Assembly: GCF_000953135.1 (NCBI RefSeq)
Contig: NZ_LN614827.1
Span: 1 to 64,000, forward strand
Direction: 5' to 3'
Source of the DNA: Legionella fallonii LLAP-10
GTDB taxonomy: Bacteria > Pseudomonadota > Gammaproteobacteria > Legionellales > Legionellaceae
Length of the DNA stretch: 64,000 nucleotides
A program made the translations under genes and the position numbers. Under the pieces are notes generated by a model. That model was given only the letters and a program-made list of their open reading frames with translations. It did no database searches and was not told where the DNA came from. Shown here piece by piece: positions 29,507 to 37,781 of the stretch (within the stretch, counting starts at the first letter, position 1; each line of letters opens with the position of its first letter).

Positions 29507-31626
29507 ATTATCCATTATTTATAAGCTGTCCTAGAGGATTAGAATATTTATTAGAGGAAGAGGTCAAAAGCCTGGGACTTATGGTGACTCGAGTCAGTCC
29601 TCAGGGAGTTTACGGTGACGCCAATATTACAGTGCTTTATCAGCTCTGCTTATGGTCACGCTTAGCCAACAGAGTACAATTGGTTTTATTTAGTGGTTAT
29701 GCAGCAAATGAACAAGCGATACATCAATTATGTACCCAATTTCATTGGCAAACCGTGTTTACTCACGATAAATCTATAGCCGTAGAGTTTCATGGATCAT
29801 CGGAACATATACGCAATACCATGTATGGGGCGCAAGTAGTAAAAGATGCTATAGTCGATCACTTCCGTAGATTAAGTGGGGCACGTCCTTCTGTTGATAG
29901 AGAAAAACCACAGATCCGCATTCATGCTCACTTGAAAAATGATACTTTGACCGTTAGTTTTGACGTCACTGGATATAGTTTGCATCAACGAGGATACCGC
30001 AATAAAGCGGGAATGGCGCCAATAAAAGAGAATGTTGCTGCTGCTTTACTGATCCGCGCGAAATGGCCTGAGTTAGCGGCCCAAGGATATAGTCTACACG
30101 ATCCTTTTTGTGGATCTGGTACTTTGGTTATTGAAGCAGCGATGATGGCCGCTCATATTGCACCAGGGTTATTAAGGCAGGATCAATCATTGCAATACTG
30201 GGCGCAACACGAGAGTGCTTTATGGGAAAAATTACGGACTCAGGCATTACAACAAGTAAAACCGCTTTCTCTTAAACTATCTGGAGCTGATTCCGACCAT
30301 AAAGCAATAAGCTTGGCCCATGCTAATGCCGGGCATGCTGGGGTTTTACCCTTAGTTACATTTGATGTTTTGGCGGTACAGGATAATAAAGCGCCAGCGG
30401 AAAAAGGCTTATTGGTGTGTAATCCACCCTATGGTGAACGTTTGGGCGCGACTACAGAGCTAGTTCCTATTTACCAACAGTTAGGAACCCTTTTGCACCG
30501 TCATTATCAAGGTTGGCATGCTGCTGTTTTAACATCTAACCCGGTATTGGCTAAGGCAATAGGGCTGCGATCCGATAAGCAATACACCCTATATAATGGT
30601 CCTTTAGAATGTAAGCTCTATTGTTTTACTTTATCTGCGGCAAATGAGTTAAAAGGCACAAGAGAAAGCACCTTATCTTCCCATGCGCAAATGCTACTGA
30701 ATCGCGTGCAAAAGAATTATAAACATTTGCAGAAATGGGCTAAAAAAAGTAATGTTTCCTGCTATAGGGTTTACGATGCTGATATACCTGAATATGCCTA
30801 TGCTATTGATCTGTATAATGATTATGTTGTGTTACAGGAATATGCTGCCCCAGCGAGTATTCCTATACATAAAGCAGAGAAGCGTAGTTTGGAAATGATG
30901 CAGGTTGTCCCCATCGCTTTGGGCTTGACTGTAGATAAACTAGTGATGAAACAACGCAAGCAACAAAAGGGTACAGAGCAATATCAAAAAATGGCTCATA
31001 CCCGCCAGACCATTGCTGTTACCGAGGGGCGCGCGAAGCTGAAGGTTAATTTATATGACTATTTGGACACGGGCTTATTTTTAGATCATCGCCCTATGCG
31101 TTTACGTTTTGCAGAATTGAAGCCTGGTACTCGCTTTCTCAATTGTTTTTGTTATACCGCAAGTGCTAGTGTACATGCTGCACTAGCTGGTGCATTGACC
31201 ACTAATGTGGATCTTTCCAATACTTATTTACAATGGGGCGAAGACAACTTTAGGCTAAACCATATCGATTTATCCAGACATCAATTTATTCAGTTTGATT
31301 GTCGTGAGTGGATGAAAATCACCAGAGACAAATTTGATGTCATTTTTTTAGATCCCCCCAGTTTTTCCAATTCGAAACGGATGAAAGATACTTTGGATAT
31401 TCAACGAGATCATGCTGTTTTGATCAGCGCAGCAATGCGTTTACTTAATCCAGATGGGGTTCTTTATTTTTCAACTAATTTTCGTCAATTCAAAATGGAT
31501 CCTCAATTAGAAGAGAAATATGCGATAGAGGATATTAGTAGCCAGACTATAGATCAGGATTTTAAACGTAATCCTAAAATTCATCGTTGTTTTAAAATAG
31601 TGATGCCGCAATTTGCTGGTAAGTAG
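29503..31626 (+). CDS. rlmL: Bifunctional 23S rRNA methyltransferase RlmKL
   Basis: A fused enzyme making m2G2445 (RlmL half) and m7G2069 (RlmK half) in 23S rRNA, using S-adenosylmethionine. 707 residues: N-terminal THUMP domain, first methyltransferase with DPFCGSGTLVIEA and the catalytic NPPYGERLG, then a second methyltransferase with FLNCFCYTASASVHAA and LDPPSFSNSKRM. Length and domain order match the E. coli protein (702). Translationally coupled to darP. Confidence 0.95.
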   Translation: MNYPLFISCPRGLEYLLEEEVKSLGLMVTRVSPQGVYGDANITVLYQLCLWSRLANRVQLVLFSGYAANEQAIHQLCTQFHWQTVFTHDKSIAVEFHGSSEHIRNTMYGAQVVKDAIVDHFRRLSGARPSVDREKPQIRIHAHLKNDTLTVSFDVTGYSLHQRGYRNKAGMAPIKENVAAALLIRAKWPELAAQGYSLHDPFCGSGTLVIEAAMMAAHIAPGLLRQDQSLQYWAQHESALWEKLRTQALQQVKPLSLKLSGADSDHKAISLAHANAGHAGVLPLVTFDVLAVQDNKAPAEKGLLVCNPPYGERLGATTELVPIYQQLGTLLHRHYQGWHAAVLTSNPVLAKAIGLRSDKQYTLYNGPLECKLYCFTLSAANELKGTRESTLSSHAQMLLNRVQKNYKHLQKWAKKSNVSCYRVYDADIPEYAYAIDLYNDYVVLQEYAAPASIPIHKAEKRSLEMMQVVPIALGLTVDKLVMKQRKQQKGTEQYQKMAHTRQTIAVTEGRAKLKVNLYDYLDTGLFLDHRPMRLRFAELKPGTRFLNCFCYTASASVHAALAGALTTNVDLSNTYLQWGEDNFRLNHIDLSRHQFIQFDCREWMKITRDKFDVIFLDPPSFSNSKRMKDTLDIQRDHAVLISAAMRLLNPDGVLYFSTNFRQFKMDPQLEEKYAIEDISSQTIDQDFKRNPKIHRCFKIVMPQFAGK

Positions 31627-31695
31627 TCATTCCCTAGTTGGTTGCAAGCAGCCAGGATACAACTAGTCTATGCAGACATAAGTAATTAGACGCCG

Positions 31696-33057
31696 ATGAA
31701 GATGAAGCAACAAATTAAAGCACAAGCTCTTATTCTTTGTATGATCTTCTTATGTATGGGGAATGCATTTAGTCTTCGGCCTTTTTCCTTTTTAAAAGCA
31801 GCGGATAGACTTTCCTACCTCCCGGGACTGGGGGCAATTAGCGATGTGGAGCTGGCAGGTTATCTGCCGCTTGTGGGACCTGATTGTATTAAAGATCACT
31901 GTGCTTCTAATACGGGGAATTTATTTTATTGGTTCGTTGAAAGCCGTACAAAATCTAAGGATGCTCCTCTCGTTTTATGGCTTAATGGTGGGCCAGGAGC
32001 CGCCAGTTTGTATGGTTTTTTTATGGAAAATGGACCTTATAGTGTTAGCACTGACGGAAGGCTCACAAAAAGGAAATTTTCTTGGACGGAAAAAGCGCAT
32101 TATTTGATGATTGATCAGCCTGCAGGTGTCGGATTTTCTTATGGAACAGCAACAACTTATGCTAATGAAGCAGAAGCAATGGCTCAGCTGTATCATGCTC
32201 TAACTCTATTTTTTCAGCGTCATCCGGAGCTTGCGGCAAAAGACCTCTATCTGGCAGGCCAATCTTATGCAGGGAAGTATTTACCGCAATTAGCAATACG
32301 CATTTTAGCTGGTAATACGGCAGGCGAAAAAATTCATTTAAAAGGTTTACTCATAGGCGATGGCTGGGTAAACCCACGATTACAGCAACGAGCTAATATG
32401 GAAATGGCCTATTCTCATGGTTTGATCGATAGAACCACGCGCAAGAAAGTAGAAGCGCTCTATCAACAATGCACGCAGGAAATAGATAAAGCAACACCTT
32501 CGAGCCGACAAGCAAATCAAGTGTGTAGTAAGATACAAGACCTTATTAGAAAAGTCAGTGGTGATCTTAACTTAGCCAATATTGCAACGGATAAAGAGTT
32601 AGATGATTCGGCTATGATTCAGTATTTAAATAGTCCTGAGGTACGCAAAGCGTTACATGTTGATCCACGAATAAAAAAATTTAAGTCGTTTAGTAAAATG
32701 GCCTCTGACCTTCTTGAGATTGGTGAGCAAGACTCCGTCGCGCCTCTTTATCCTCAGTTGCTTGCAGCAGGGGTTCGTGTCTTGATTTATAATGGCCTTG
32801 AGGATGCAAAAGATTCTAATTTCATTAGTGCCGATCTATGGCTTGAGGCACTTAATTGGCCTGGCAAAAAGCAATTTGCTAATGCTCCTACCTGCGTTTG
32901 GCGTACAGCGGGACAGGTCGCTGGTTATGCTAAAGCTGCCGAAGGTTTAACTCAGGTGAAGATTCGAGGGGCAGGGCATATCGCTCCAGCAGATCAACCC
33001 GAAAGGTTATTGGATTTATTGCATCGTTTTATTAATAACCAATCATTTTGTGGCTAA
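31696..33057 (+). CDS. Secreted serine carboxypeptidase (S10)
   Basis: 453 residues with a signal peptide (KAQALILCMIFLCMGNAFS). An alpha/beta-hydrolase peptidase of the carboxypeptidase Y family: oxyanion region LWLNGGPGAASL with FFMENGPY, nucleophile in AGQSYAGKYLP, acid in NGLEDAKDSN and His in RGAGHIAPADQPERL. The family motif is usually GESYAG; here Glu next to the catalytic Ser is Gln. S10 enzymes are mostly eukaryotic, so their presence in Legionella suggests ancient transfer and an exported digestive role. Confidence 0.88.
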   Translation: MKMKQQIKAQALILCMIFLCMGNAFSLRPFSFLKAADRLSYLPGLGAISDVELAGYLPLVGPDCIKDHCASNTGNLFYWFVESRTKSKDAPLVLWLNGGPGAASLYGFFMENGPYSVSTDGRLTKRKFSWTEKAHYLMIDQPAGVGFSYGTATTYANEAEAMAQLYHALTLFFQRHPELAAKDLYLAGQSYAGKYLPQLAIRILAGNTAGEKIHLKGLLIGDGWVNPRLQQRANMEMAYSHGLIDRTTRKKVEALYQQCTQEIDKATPSSRQANQVCSKIQDLIRKVSGDLNLANIATDKELDDSAMIQYLNSPEVRKALHVDPRIKKFKSFSKMASDLLEIGEQDSVAPLYPQLLAAGVRVLIYNGLEDAKDSNFISADLWLEALNWPGKKQFANAPTCVWRTAGQVAGYAKAAEGLTQVKIRGAGHIAPADQPERLLDLLHRFINNQSFCG

Positions 33058-33107
33058 ATGTTAGCGGCATGACCTGAACGGTTAATGGTGCCAACTTAAG
33101 AGAAAAT

Positions 33108-33146
33108 TGTAGCCTGGGTTACGGCTACGCTCTCACCCAGGCTACA
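33108..33146. terminator. Hairpin between convergent S10 and Mpo1-like genes
   Basis: TGTAGCCTGGGT (33108-33119) and ACCCAGGCTACA (33135-33146) form a perfect 12-bp stem in the gap between two converging genes, suiting a two-way terminator. Similar 'GTAGCC' hairpins occur in the repeats at 9787 and 19864. Confidence 0.55.
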
Positions 33147-33163
33147 TCCTTTAAGTTGATGAG

Positions 33164-33673
33164 TTACTTAGGCTCTACTACATCGGGGCCATAAATCTGC
33201 TCTTTTAGTGATTTCATGTAGCCGGCCATGAAAAACAGTTCGGCGGTAAGAAAGAGCGGGGCGATGAGGGCTTGAGATAGATTATCCATAAAAGCAGGTT
33301 TTTTTCCCTCAATATAATGGCCGTACAGTTGTAAACCCCAACCGACAACGAAAGTAATAATGAATGCCCATACACCTAATTTAGTTGGACCATGATGGCT
33401 AAATAGGCTGGAAAACAATAATAAAATGATCAAAATGGGGGTTAATGCTAAAGCAAGTTTCCAATTTAAGCGAAAATAATAAATTAACACTGCTAAAGTA
33501 GTTAAACAGGCAAGCGTAGTGGAAAAAACTCCAGGCATAATTATTTGAATGAATCCCAAGAGGATCATCATCGAAAGAATAATGAGGGGTACTCCTGCTA
33601 AATGGGTATATCGTGTTGTGATGTTCTGATGATATCCCGCATACATTTGAGCCTGTTCTACAAATGGTTTCAT
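33164..33673 (-). CDS. Mpo1-like (DUF962) membrane protein
   Basis: About 169 residues with four hydrophobic segments. The family includes yeast Mpo1, an Fe(II) dioxygenase in 2-hydroxy fatty acid breakdown, and uncharacterised bacterial members. Conserved His-bearing stretches: AGYHQNITTRYTHLAGVPLI at the N-terminus and LYGHYIEGKKPAF near the C-terminus. ATG 33673, with AGGA upstream, replaces a longer frame whose extra 29 residues lack any family feature. Confidence 0.8.
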   Translation of the reverse strand: MKPFVEQAQMYAGYHQNITTRYTHLAGVPLIILSMMILLGFIQIIMPGVFSTTLACLTTLAVLIYYFRLNWKLALALTPILIILLLFSSLFSHHGPTKLGVWAFIITFVVGWGLQLYGHYIEGKKPAFMDNLSQALIAPLFLTAELFFMAGYMKSLKEQIYGPDVVEPK

Positions 33674-33803
33674 TTTAGACGTCCTGAATATAAGTTCCTT
33701 ATGGAAACATAGCACATTATTACAAGAACTACCAAAGTAGTTCTTGTTGCGAAGTCGCATAGCTAAAAAGAGGTCGAACGTTATAATCGTCTCATCGAGT
33801 CAT

Positions 33804-34400
33804 TTAAAAAGTGTATTTGCCAACAATATATAATACGTTACCATTTTTTGAATTCCCTGGAATATAAGCTGCTGCTACAGATACTTTCCCTAAAAATAGG
33901 GTAGCCCATGGCACTGCGCCAGGAAACGGTATGTTATGATTAATATCCGTTCTTGAGGTAACTAATACGGAATACCCTATCCCTACCTTAATGTCTTTAT
34001 TGACCTGCAGTATTTTAGAATAAGCGTAACCAACGGCAGGCTCTACGTTTTTATGAGAGTCAAGGAACGCAAGGGCATAAAGTCCATGCCAATTGCCTTT
34101 CTCATCAAAGATGCTTTTACCCAGTCCGCCCCCCCAGGCTGCTTCATTGTAAGTACGAATTTTTTCTCGTGAATAAATATAGCGGTTATGCCAGGCATAA
34201 CCAGAAAGATAGAGGTCGGTGTCTCCTTCAGTCCATATTTGATGTAGGCGTTGGCAAGCTGGCTTGAAAAAAGACAGCCAGTGGCTACATGCTTGAGGCT
34301 CTTCTGCAGTAAAGGCATTTAAAGAGACAAACAGTAATGAACTTGCAATTAAGCGCTGGTGACGGCTCGTTAACTTTGGTTGAAATGTTTGGGTTTTCAT
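33804..34400 (-). CDS. pagP: Lipid A palmitoyltransferase PagP (Rcp-like)
   Basis: An outer-membrane beta-barrel enzyme that moves a palmitate from phospholipid to lipid A; the Legionella homologue Rcp gives resistance to cationic peptides. Seen: signal peptide after [16 protein letters not shown], catalytic His in [42 protein letters not shown] with the catalytic Asp-Ser pair, and the C-terminal AAYIPG....GNVLYI. About 198 residues from ATG 34400. The frame stays open 24 codons upstream, but a TTGACA at 34453-34448 would put transcription start inside that extension. Confidence 0.9.
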   Translation of the reverse strand: MKTQTFQPKLTSRHQRLIASSLLFVSLNAFTAEEPQACSHWLSFFKPACQRLHQIWTEGDTDLYLSGYAWHNRYIYSREKIRTYNEAAWGGGLGKSIFDEKGNWHGLYALAFLDSHKNVEPAVGYAYSKILQVNKDIKVGIGYSVLVTSRTDINHNIPFPGAVPWATLFLGKVSVAAAYIPGNSKNGNVLYIVGKYTF

Positions 34401-34612
34401 GTATTGTAACGCTGGAAAATTTGATATTTTGGCCAAAACAATGGAATTGTCAACAGACCTTAATCTTTTCATATAAATTTTAACCCTTCTTGGTTTCTTC
34501 TGACGGATATTTAGTGCTAGAGTTTAATTATGAAAGGTTTATTTGTAACGGATGTTAATCTGACTTTTTACTGCGTTGAAATATAAAGTCGCAAACCTGT
34601 GAGTATATTACC

Positions 34613-36010
34613 ATGGACTTTTTTCGCAAAAAAGATATTGCTGACTCATTTGATAGTGAATCCCATTTAGCTAAATGTCTGACGGTGCTGGATCTGACCT
34701 TTTTAGGGGTAGGTGCCATCATCGGGGCAGGTATCTTTATACTTACGGGGATCGTTGCGGCTACTTATGCGGGGCCTGCTGTTATCTTTTCTTATGTAGT
34801 GGCGGGTATCGCCTGTGCTTTTGCTGCTTTATCTTATGCGGAGCTTGCTGCATCCATAGGTGGGTGCGGCAGTGCTTACGGTTACGCTTATGCTGGATTT
34901 GGTGAATTAATTGCTTGGATAGTTGGTTGGGACTTGATCTTAGAATATGCCATTTCTGTTTCTGCAGTATCTGTTGGCTGGAGTGGTTATGCTAATGATT
35001 TTCTCTTGTCCATGAAAATACATGTCCCCAATTATTTTTTACATGGTCCCTTGGATGGTGGTGTTGTTAATCTGTTGGCTTTTGCGATTATTATTGCTTT
35101 GACAACGTTACTTATCATGGGGGTTAAATCAAGTACTCGCTTTAATAACGTTATAGTGATGATAAAACTTTTCGTTGTTTTTCTATTTATTGCGATAGCA
35201 TCGACTGAAATTCGCATAGAGAATTGGTCTCCCTTTATGCCTTTTGGTTGGTCAGGAGTAATTAAGGGAGCTTCATTAATATTTTTTGCTTATATTGGTT
35301 TCGATGCCATATCCACTGCAGCAGAGGAGGCAATTAATCCTCAGCGCGATTTGCCTAGAGGAATTCTCAGCTCCCTTATTATTTGTACTATTTTATACAT
35401 TACAGTAGCAGGCCTATTAACGGCTATAGCGTATTATCCAACACTTAATGTTTCTTCTCCTATTAGCCACTCCCTATTGGCATTGGGGTATAGAACTGCA
35501 GCCGGCTTAATTGGTGTTGGTGCTATAGCGGGATTGACTACAGTGATGCTGGTCATGTTTTATGGTTTAACTCGGGTATTTTTAGCCATGGCACGAGATG
35601 GGTTGTTGCCAAAGATTTTTTCTAGGACTAATGAGCATACTAAGACGCCAATACGTATTATTCTGCTTTGTGGGGTGTTAATGGCCTCTTTGTCCGCCAT
35701 GGTGCCTATTAGTGATTTAGCGGAATTAGTGAATATAGGAACTCTTTTTGCCTTTATTATTGTTTGTAGCGGCGTTTTATATTTACGCTATGTGCGTCCG
35801 GAAATGCATCGTCCTTTTAAAACTCCCGGGATGCCTTTTGTTCCTATTTTAGGAATACTCAGTTGTGTCTATTTAATTGCTCATTTACCTTGGGTAACCT
35901 TGGTACGTTTTGTGATTTGGATGCTTATAGGCTTTATGATCTATTTTTCCTTTAGTCGTGAGCACAGTAAACTGTTTTTGGATAGGCGGACGAGTGTAAA
36001 AAAACAATAG
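34613..36010 (+). CDS. APC-superfamily amino acid permease (CAT/YfnA-like)
   Basis: 465 residues with twelve hydrophobic segments. The first helix has LGVGAIIGAGIFILTGI, the unwound substrate-binding helix of the APC fold, and later FFAYIGFDAISTAAEEAINP is typical of the cationic amino acid transporter branch. Substrate probably basic or small neutral amino acids, a major carbon source for Legionella; specificity is not readable. It converges with the phosphate transporter gene, 20 bp away. Confidence 0.85.
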   Translation: MDFFRKKDIADSFDSESHLAKCLTVLDLTFLGVGAIIGAGIFILTGIVAATYAGPAVIFSYVVAGIACAFAALSYAELAASIGGCGSAYGYAYAGFGELIAWIVGWDLILEYAISVSAVSVGWSGYANDFLLSMKIHVPNYFLHGPLDGGVVNLLAFAIIIALTTLLIMGVKSSTRFNNVIVMIKLFVVFLFIAIASTEIRIENWSPFMPFGWSGVIKGASLIFFAYIGFDAISTAAEEAINPQRDLPRGILSSLIICTILYITVAGLLTAIAYYPTLNVSSPISHSLLALGYRTAAGLIGVGAIAGLTTVMLVMFYGLTRVFLAMARDGLLPKIFSRTNEHTKTPIRIILLCGVLMASLSAMVPISDLAELVNIGTLFAFIIVCSGVLYLRYVRPEMHRPFKTPGMPFVPILGILSCVYLIAHLPWVTLVRFVIWMLIGFMIYFSFSREHSKLFLDRRTSVKKQ

Positions 36011-36030
36011 CGGGTTTGGATAGTGATCGA

Positions 36031-37020
36031 TTAAATACAATACAGCATCATTCCTGCAGAAACCATTGCTGCTGCAGGGATGGTCAATAGCCAAGAGAGA
36101 AAAATCCTTCTTAAAACCTTCCAATGGGTTCCGTCAATGCCACTAAGTAGACCTACGCCAGCAATAGCTCCGGTTACTGTGTGCGTCGTTGAAACAGGAA
36201 TACCCCATTCTGTTGCTGTAAAAATAGTCAGCGCCGATCCTGTTTCAGCCGCACAACCTTTCATTGTGTTCAACTTGGTTATTTTCACACCCATAGTATG
36301 GACTATACGCCATCCGCCAACCAGAGTGCCAAGAGCTATAATCGCATGACAAGAAATAACCACCCAAAATGGAACATAAAATGGCCCATCAAGCCATGAA
36401 GCAGAAAAAAGCAAAACGGCGATAATACCCATGGTTTTTTGTGCATCATTACCGCCATGCGTTAGGCTGAGCAGGGCTGATGAAGCTAATTGAAAGCCTT
36501 TAAATAATTTATTGAGCTGTTCCTCACTATATCGTCTAAGTAACTTGGTTAAAAAAAAGGTGAACAGTAAACCGATAACTAATCCTAGCGTTGGTGATAA
36601 AAAAATACCTATAGCTACTTTGGCAAAACCGGATAATTTAAGCGAGGAAAAACCTCCTTTTGCTATGGCTGCCCCAGCCAGGCCGCCGATCAATGCGTGA
36701 GATGAGCTTGAGGGCAAGCCGTAATACCAGGTAATTAAATTCCAAAAAATAGCTCCTATAAGAGCGGCCAAGATAAACCGTGCATCAACGAGACTGGTAT
36801 CGACTAGCCCATTACCTATAGTTTTAGCCACCATTAAATTAAAAATAAGAAAAGCAATAAAATTAAAAAAAGCGGCCCACAATACCGCCTGCCTGGGGGT
36901 TAAAACCCCAGTGGTGACAATAGTAGCGATAGAATTGGCTGCATCATGAAAGCCATTGATGAACTCAAAAATGAATGCGATAAAAATGACAAAAAGGATA
37001 AATGAAGTATTGCTGTCCAA
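36031..37020 (-). CDS. pitA: PiT family inorganic phosphate transporter
   Basis: 329 residues. It has the duplicated PiT signature: FEFINGFHDAANSIATIV at the N-terminus and LTHGGNDAQKTMGII in the second half, with about ten membrane segments. It moves phosphate (as neutral metal phosphate in low-affinity Pit) with protons or Na+. Short relative to E. coli PitA (499), but of the usual size for the compact bacterial branch. coq7 lies 15 bp upstream on the same strand. Confidence 0.9.
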   Translation of the reverse strand: MDSNTSFILFVIFIAFIFEFINGFHDAANSIATIVTTGVLTPRQAVLWAAFFNFIAFLIFNLMVAKTIGNGLVDTSLVDARFILAALIGAIFWNLITWYYGLPSSSSHALIGGLAGAAIAKGGFSSLKLSGFAKVAIGIFLSPTLGLVIGLLFTFFLTKLLRRYSEEQLNKLFKGFQLASSALLSLTHGGNDAQKTMGIIAVLLFSASWLDGPFYVPFWVVISCHAIIALGTLVGGWRIVHTMGVKITKLNTMKGCAAETGSALTIFTATEWGIPVSTTHTVTGAIAGVGLLSGIDGTHWKVLRRIFLSWLLTIPAAAMVSAGMMLYCI

Positions 37021-37035
37021 TCGTAATCTTCCTGA

Positions 37036-37677
37036 TTATATGTAGTAACTGCTTTTAGTCATTAATTTAGAAATAGCACTCATCACTTGTTTGATGACAT
37101 AAGGAAGCTCTATCCCCCCTGCTTGTATTGCTTGAGTTGCATGAAACTCCTCATCATCTTGCATCATTTCAAGAATAGCCTGGGTTTTTTTATCCTCAAT
37201 GGGAATGTCTTGCAAATGTTTTTGTAAATGAGCGGTGACTTGTTTTTCTGTCTCGGCTACAAATCCTAAGCTGATTTTATCTCCTGCCAAACCAGCTAGT
37301 GCTCCTAATATTAGAGAGCCACTATACCATAAGGGATTTAATACGCTGGGTTTGCTGCCTAATTCGTCTAAGCGTTCTTCGCACCAGGCCAGATGATCCA
37401 CCTCTTCTGCTGCGGCTTGAGCCATTTGTTGTTTTATTTGTGTTAATTGTGCCGTTAGTGCCTGCCCTTGGTATAAGGCTTGGGCGCACACCTCTCCCGC
37501 ATGGTTGACTCTCATTAATCCGGCGATGTGCTTTTTAGTAGAAGAAGACAGTGAGGCTTCTTTAATTTCAGCCGCTGGAGAGCGACGTGTTGATGTTCTT
37601 CTCTGCGGAGGGATTAAGGTACGAAGGGCATTATCCGCTTCGGCAATTAATGTATCAAGAAAACTTGTTGTTCGCAT
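37036..37677 (-). CDS. coq7: Ubiquinone biosynthesis monooxygenase Coq7
   Basis: A di-iron hydroxylase for the penultimate step of ubiquinone synthesis. 213 residues with the duplicated iron-binding motifs: MRVNHAGEVCAQALYQGQ, AAEEVDHLAWCEERL, VAETEKQV and MQDDEEFHATQA. These give the Glu and ExxH ligands of the four-helix bundle. It is upstream of pitA with only 15 bp between, so they are probably co-transcribed. Confidence 0.94.
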   Translation of the reverse strand: MRTTSFLDTLIAEADNALRTLIPPQRRTSTRRSPAAEIKEASLSSSTKKHIAGLMRVNHAGEVCAQALYQGQALTAQLTQIKQQMAQAAAEEVDHLAWCEERLDELGSKPSVLNPLWYSGSLILGALAGLAGDKISLGFVAETEKQVTAHLQKHLQDIPIEDKKTQAILEMMQDDEEFHATQAIQAGGIELPYVIKQVMSAISKLMTKSSYYI

Positions 37678-37781
37678 AGCAATTCTCTGTTAAAGAGATT
37701 AAGAAATCTATGTTAACTGGATTAATGATGAGTTTGAAGACATTGAGATAGTTAATTTGATTCTGTGAGAGATCATTACAT

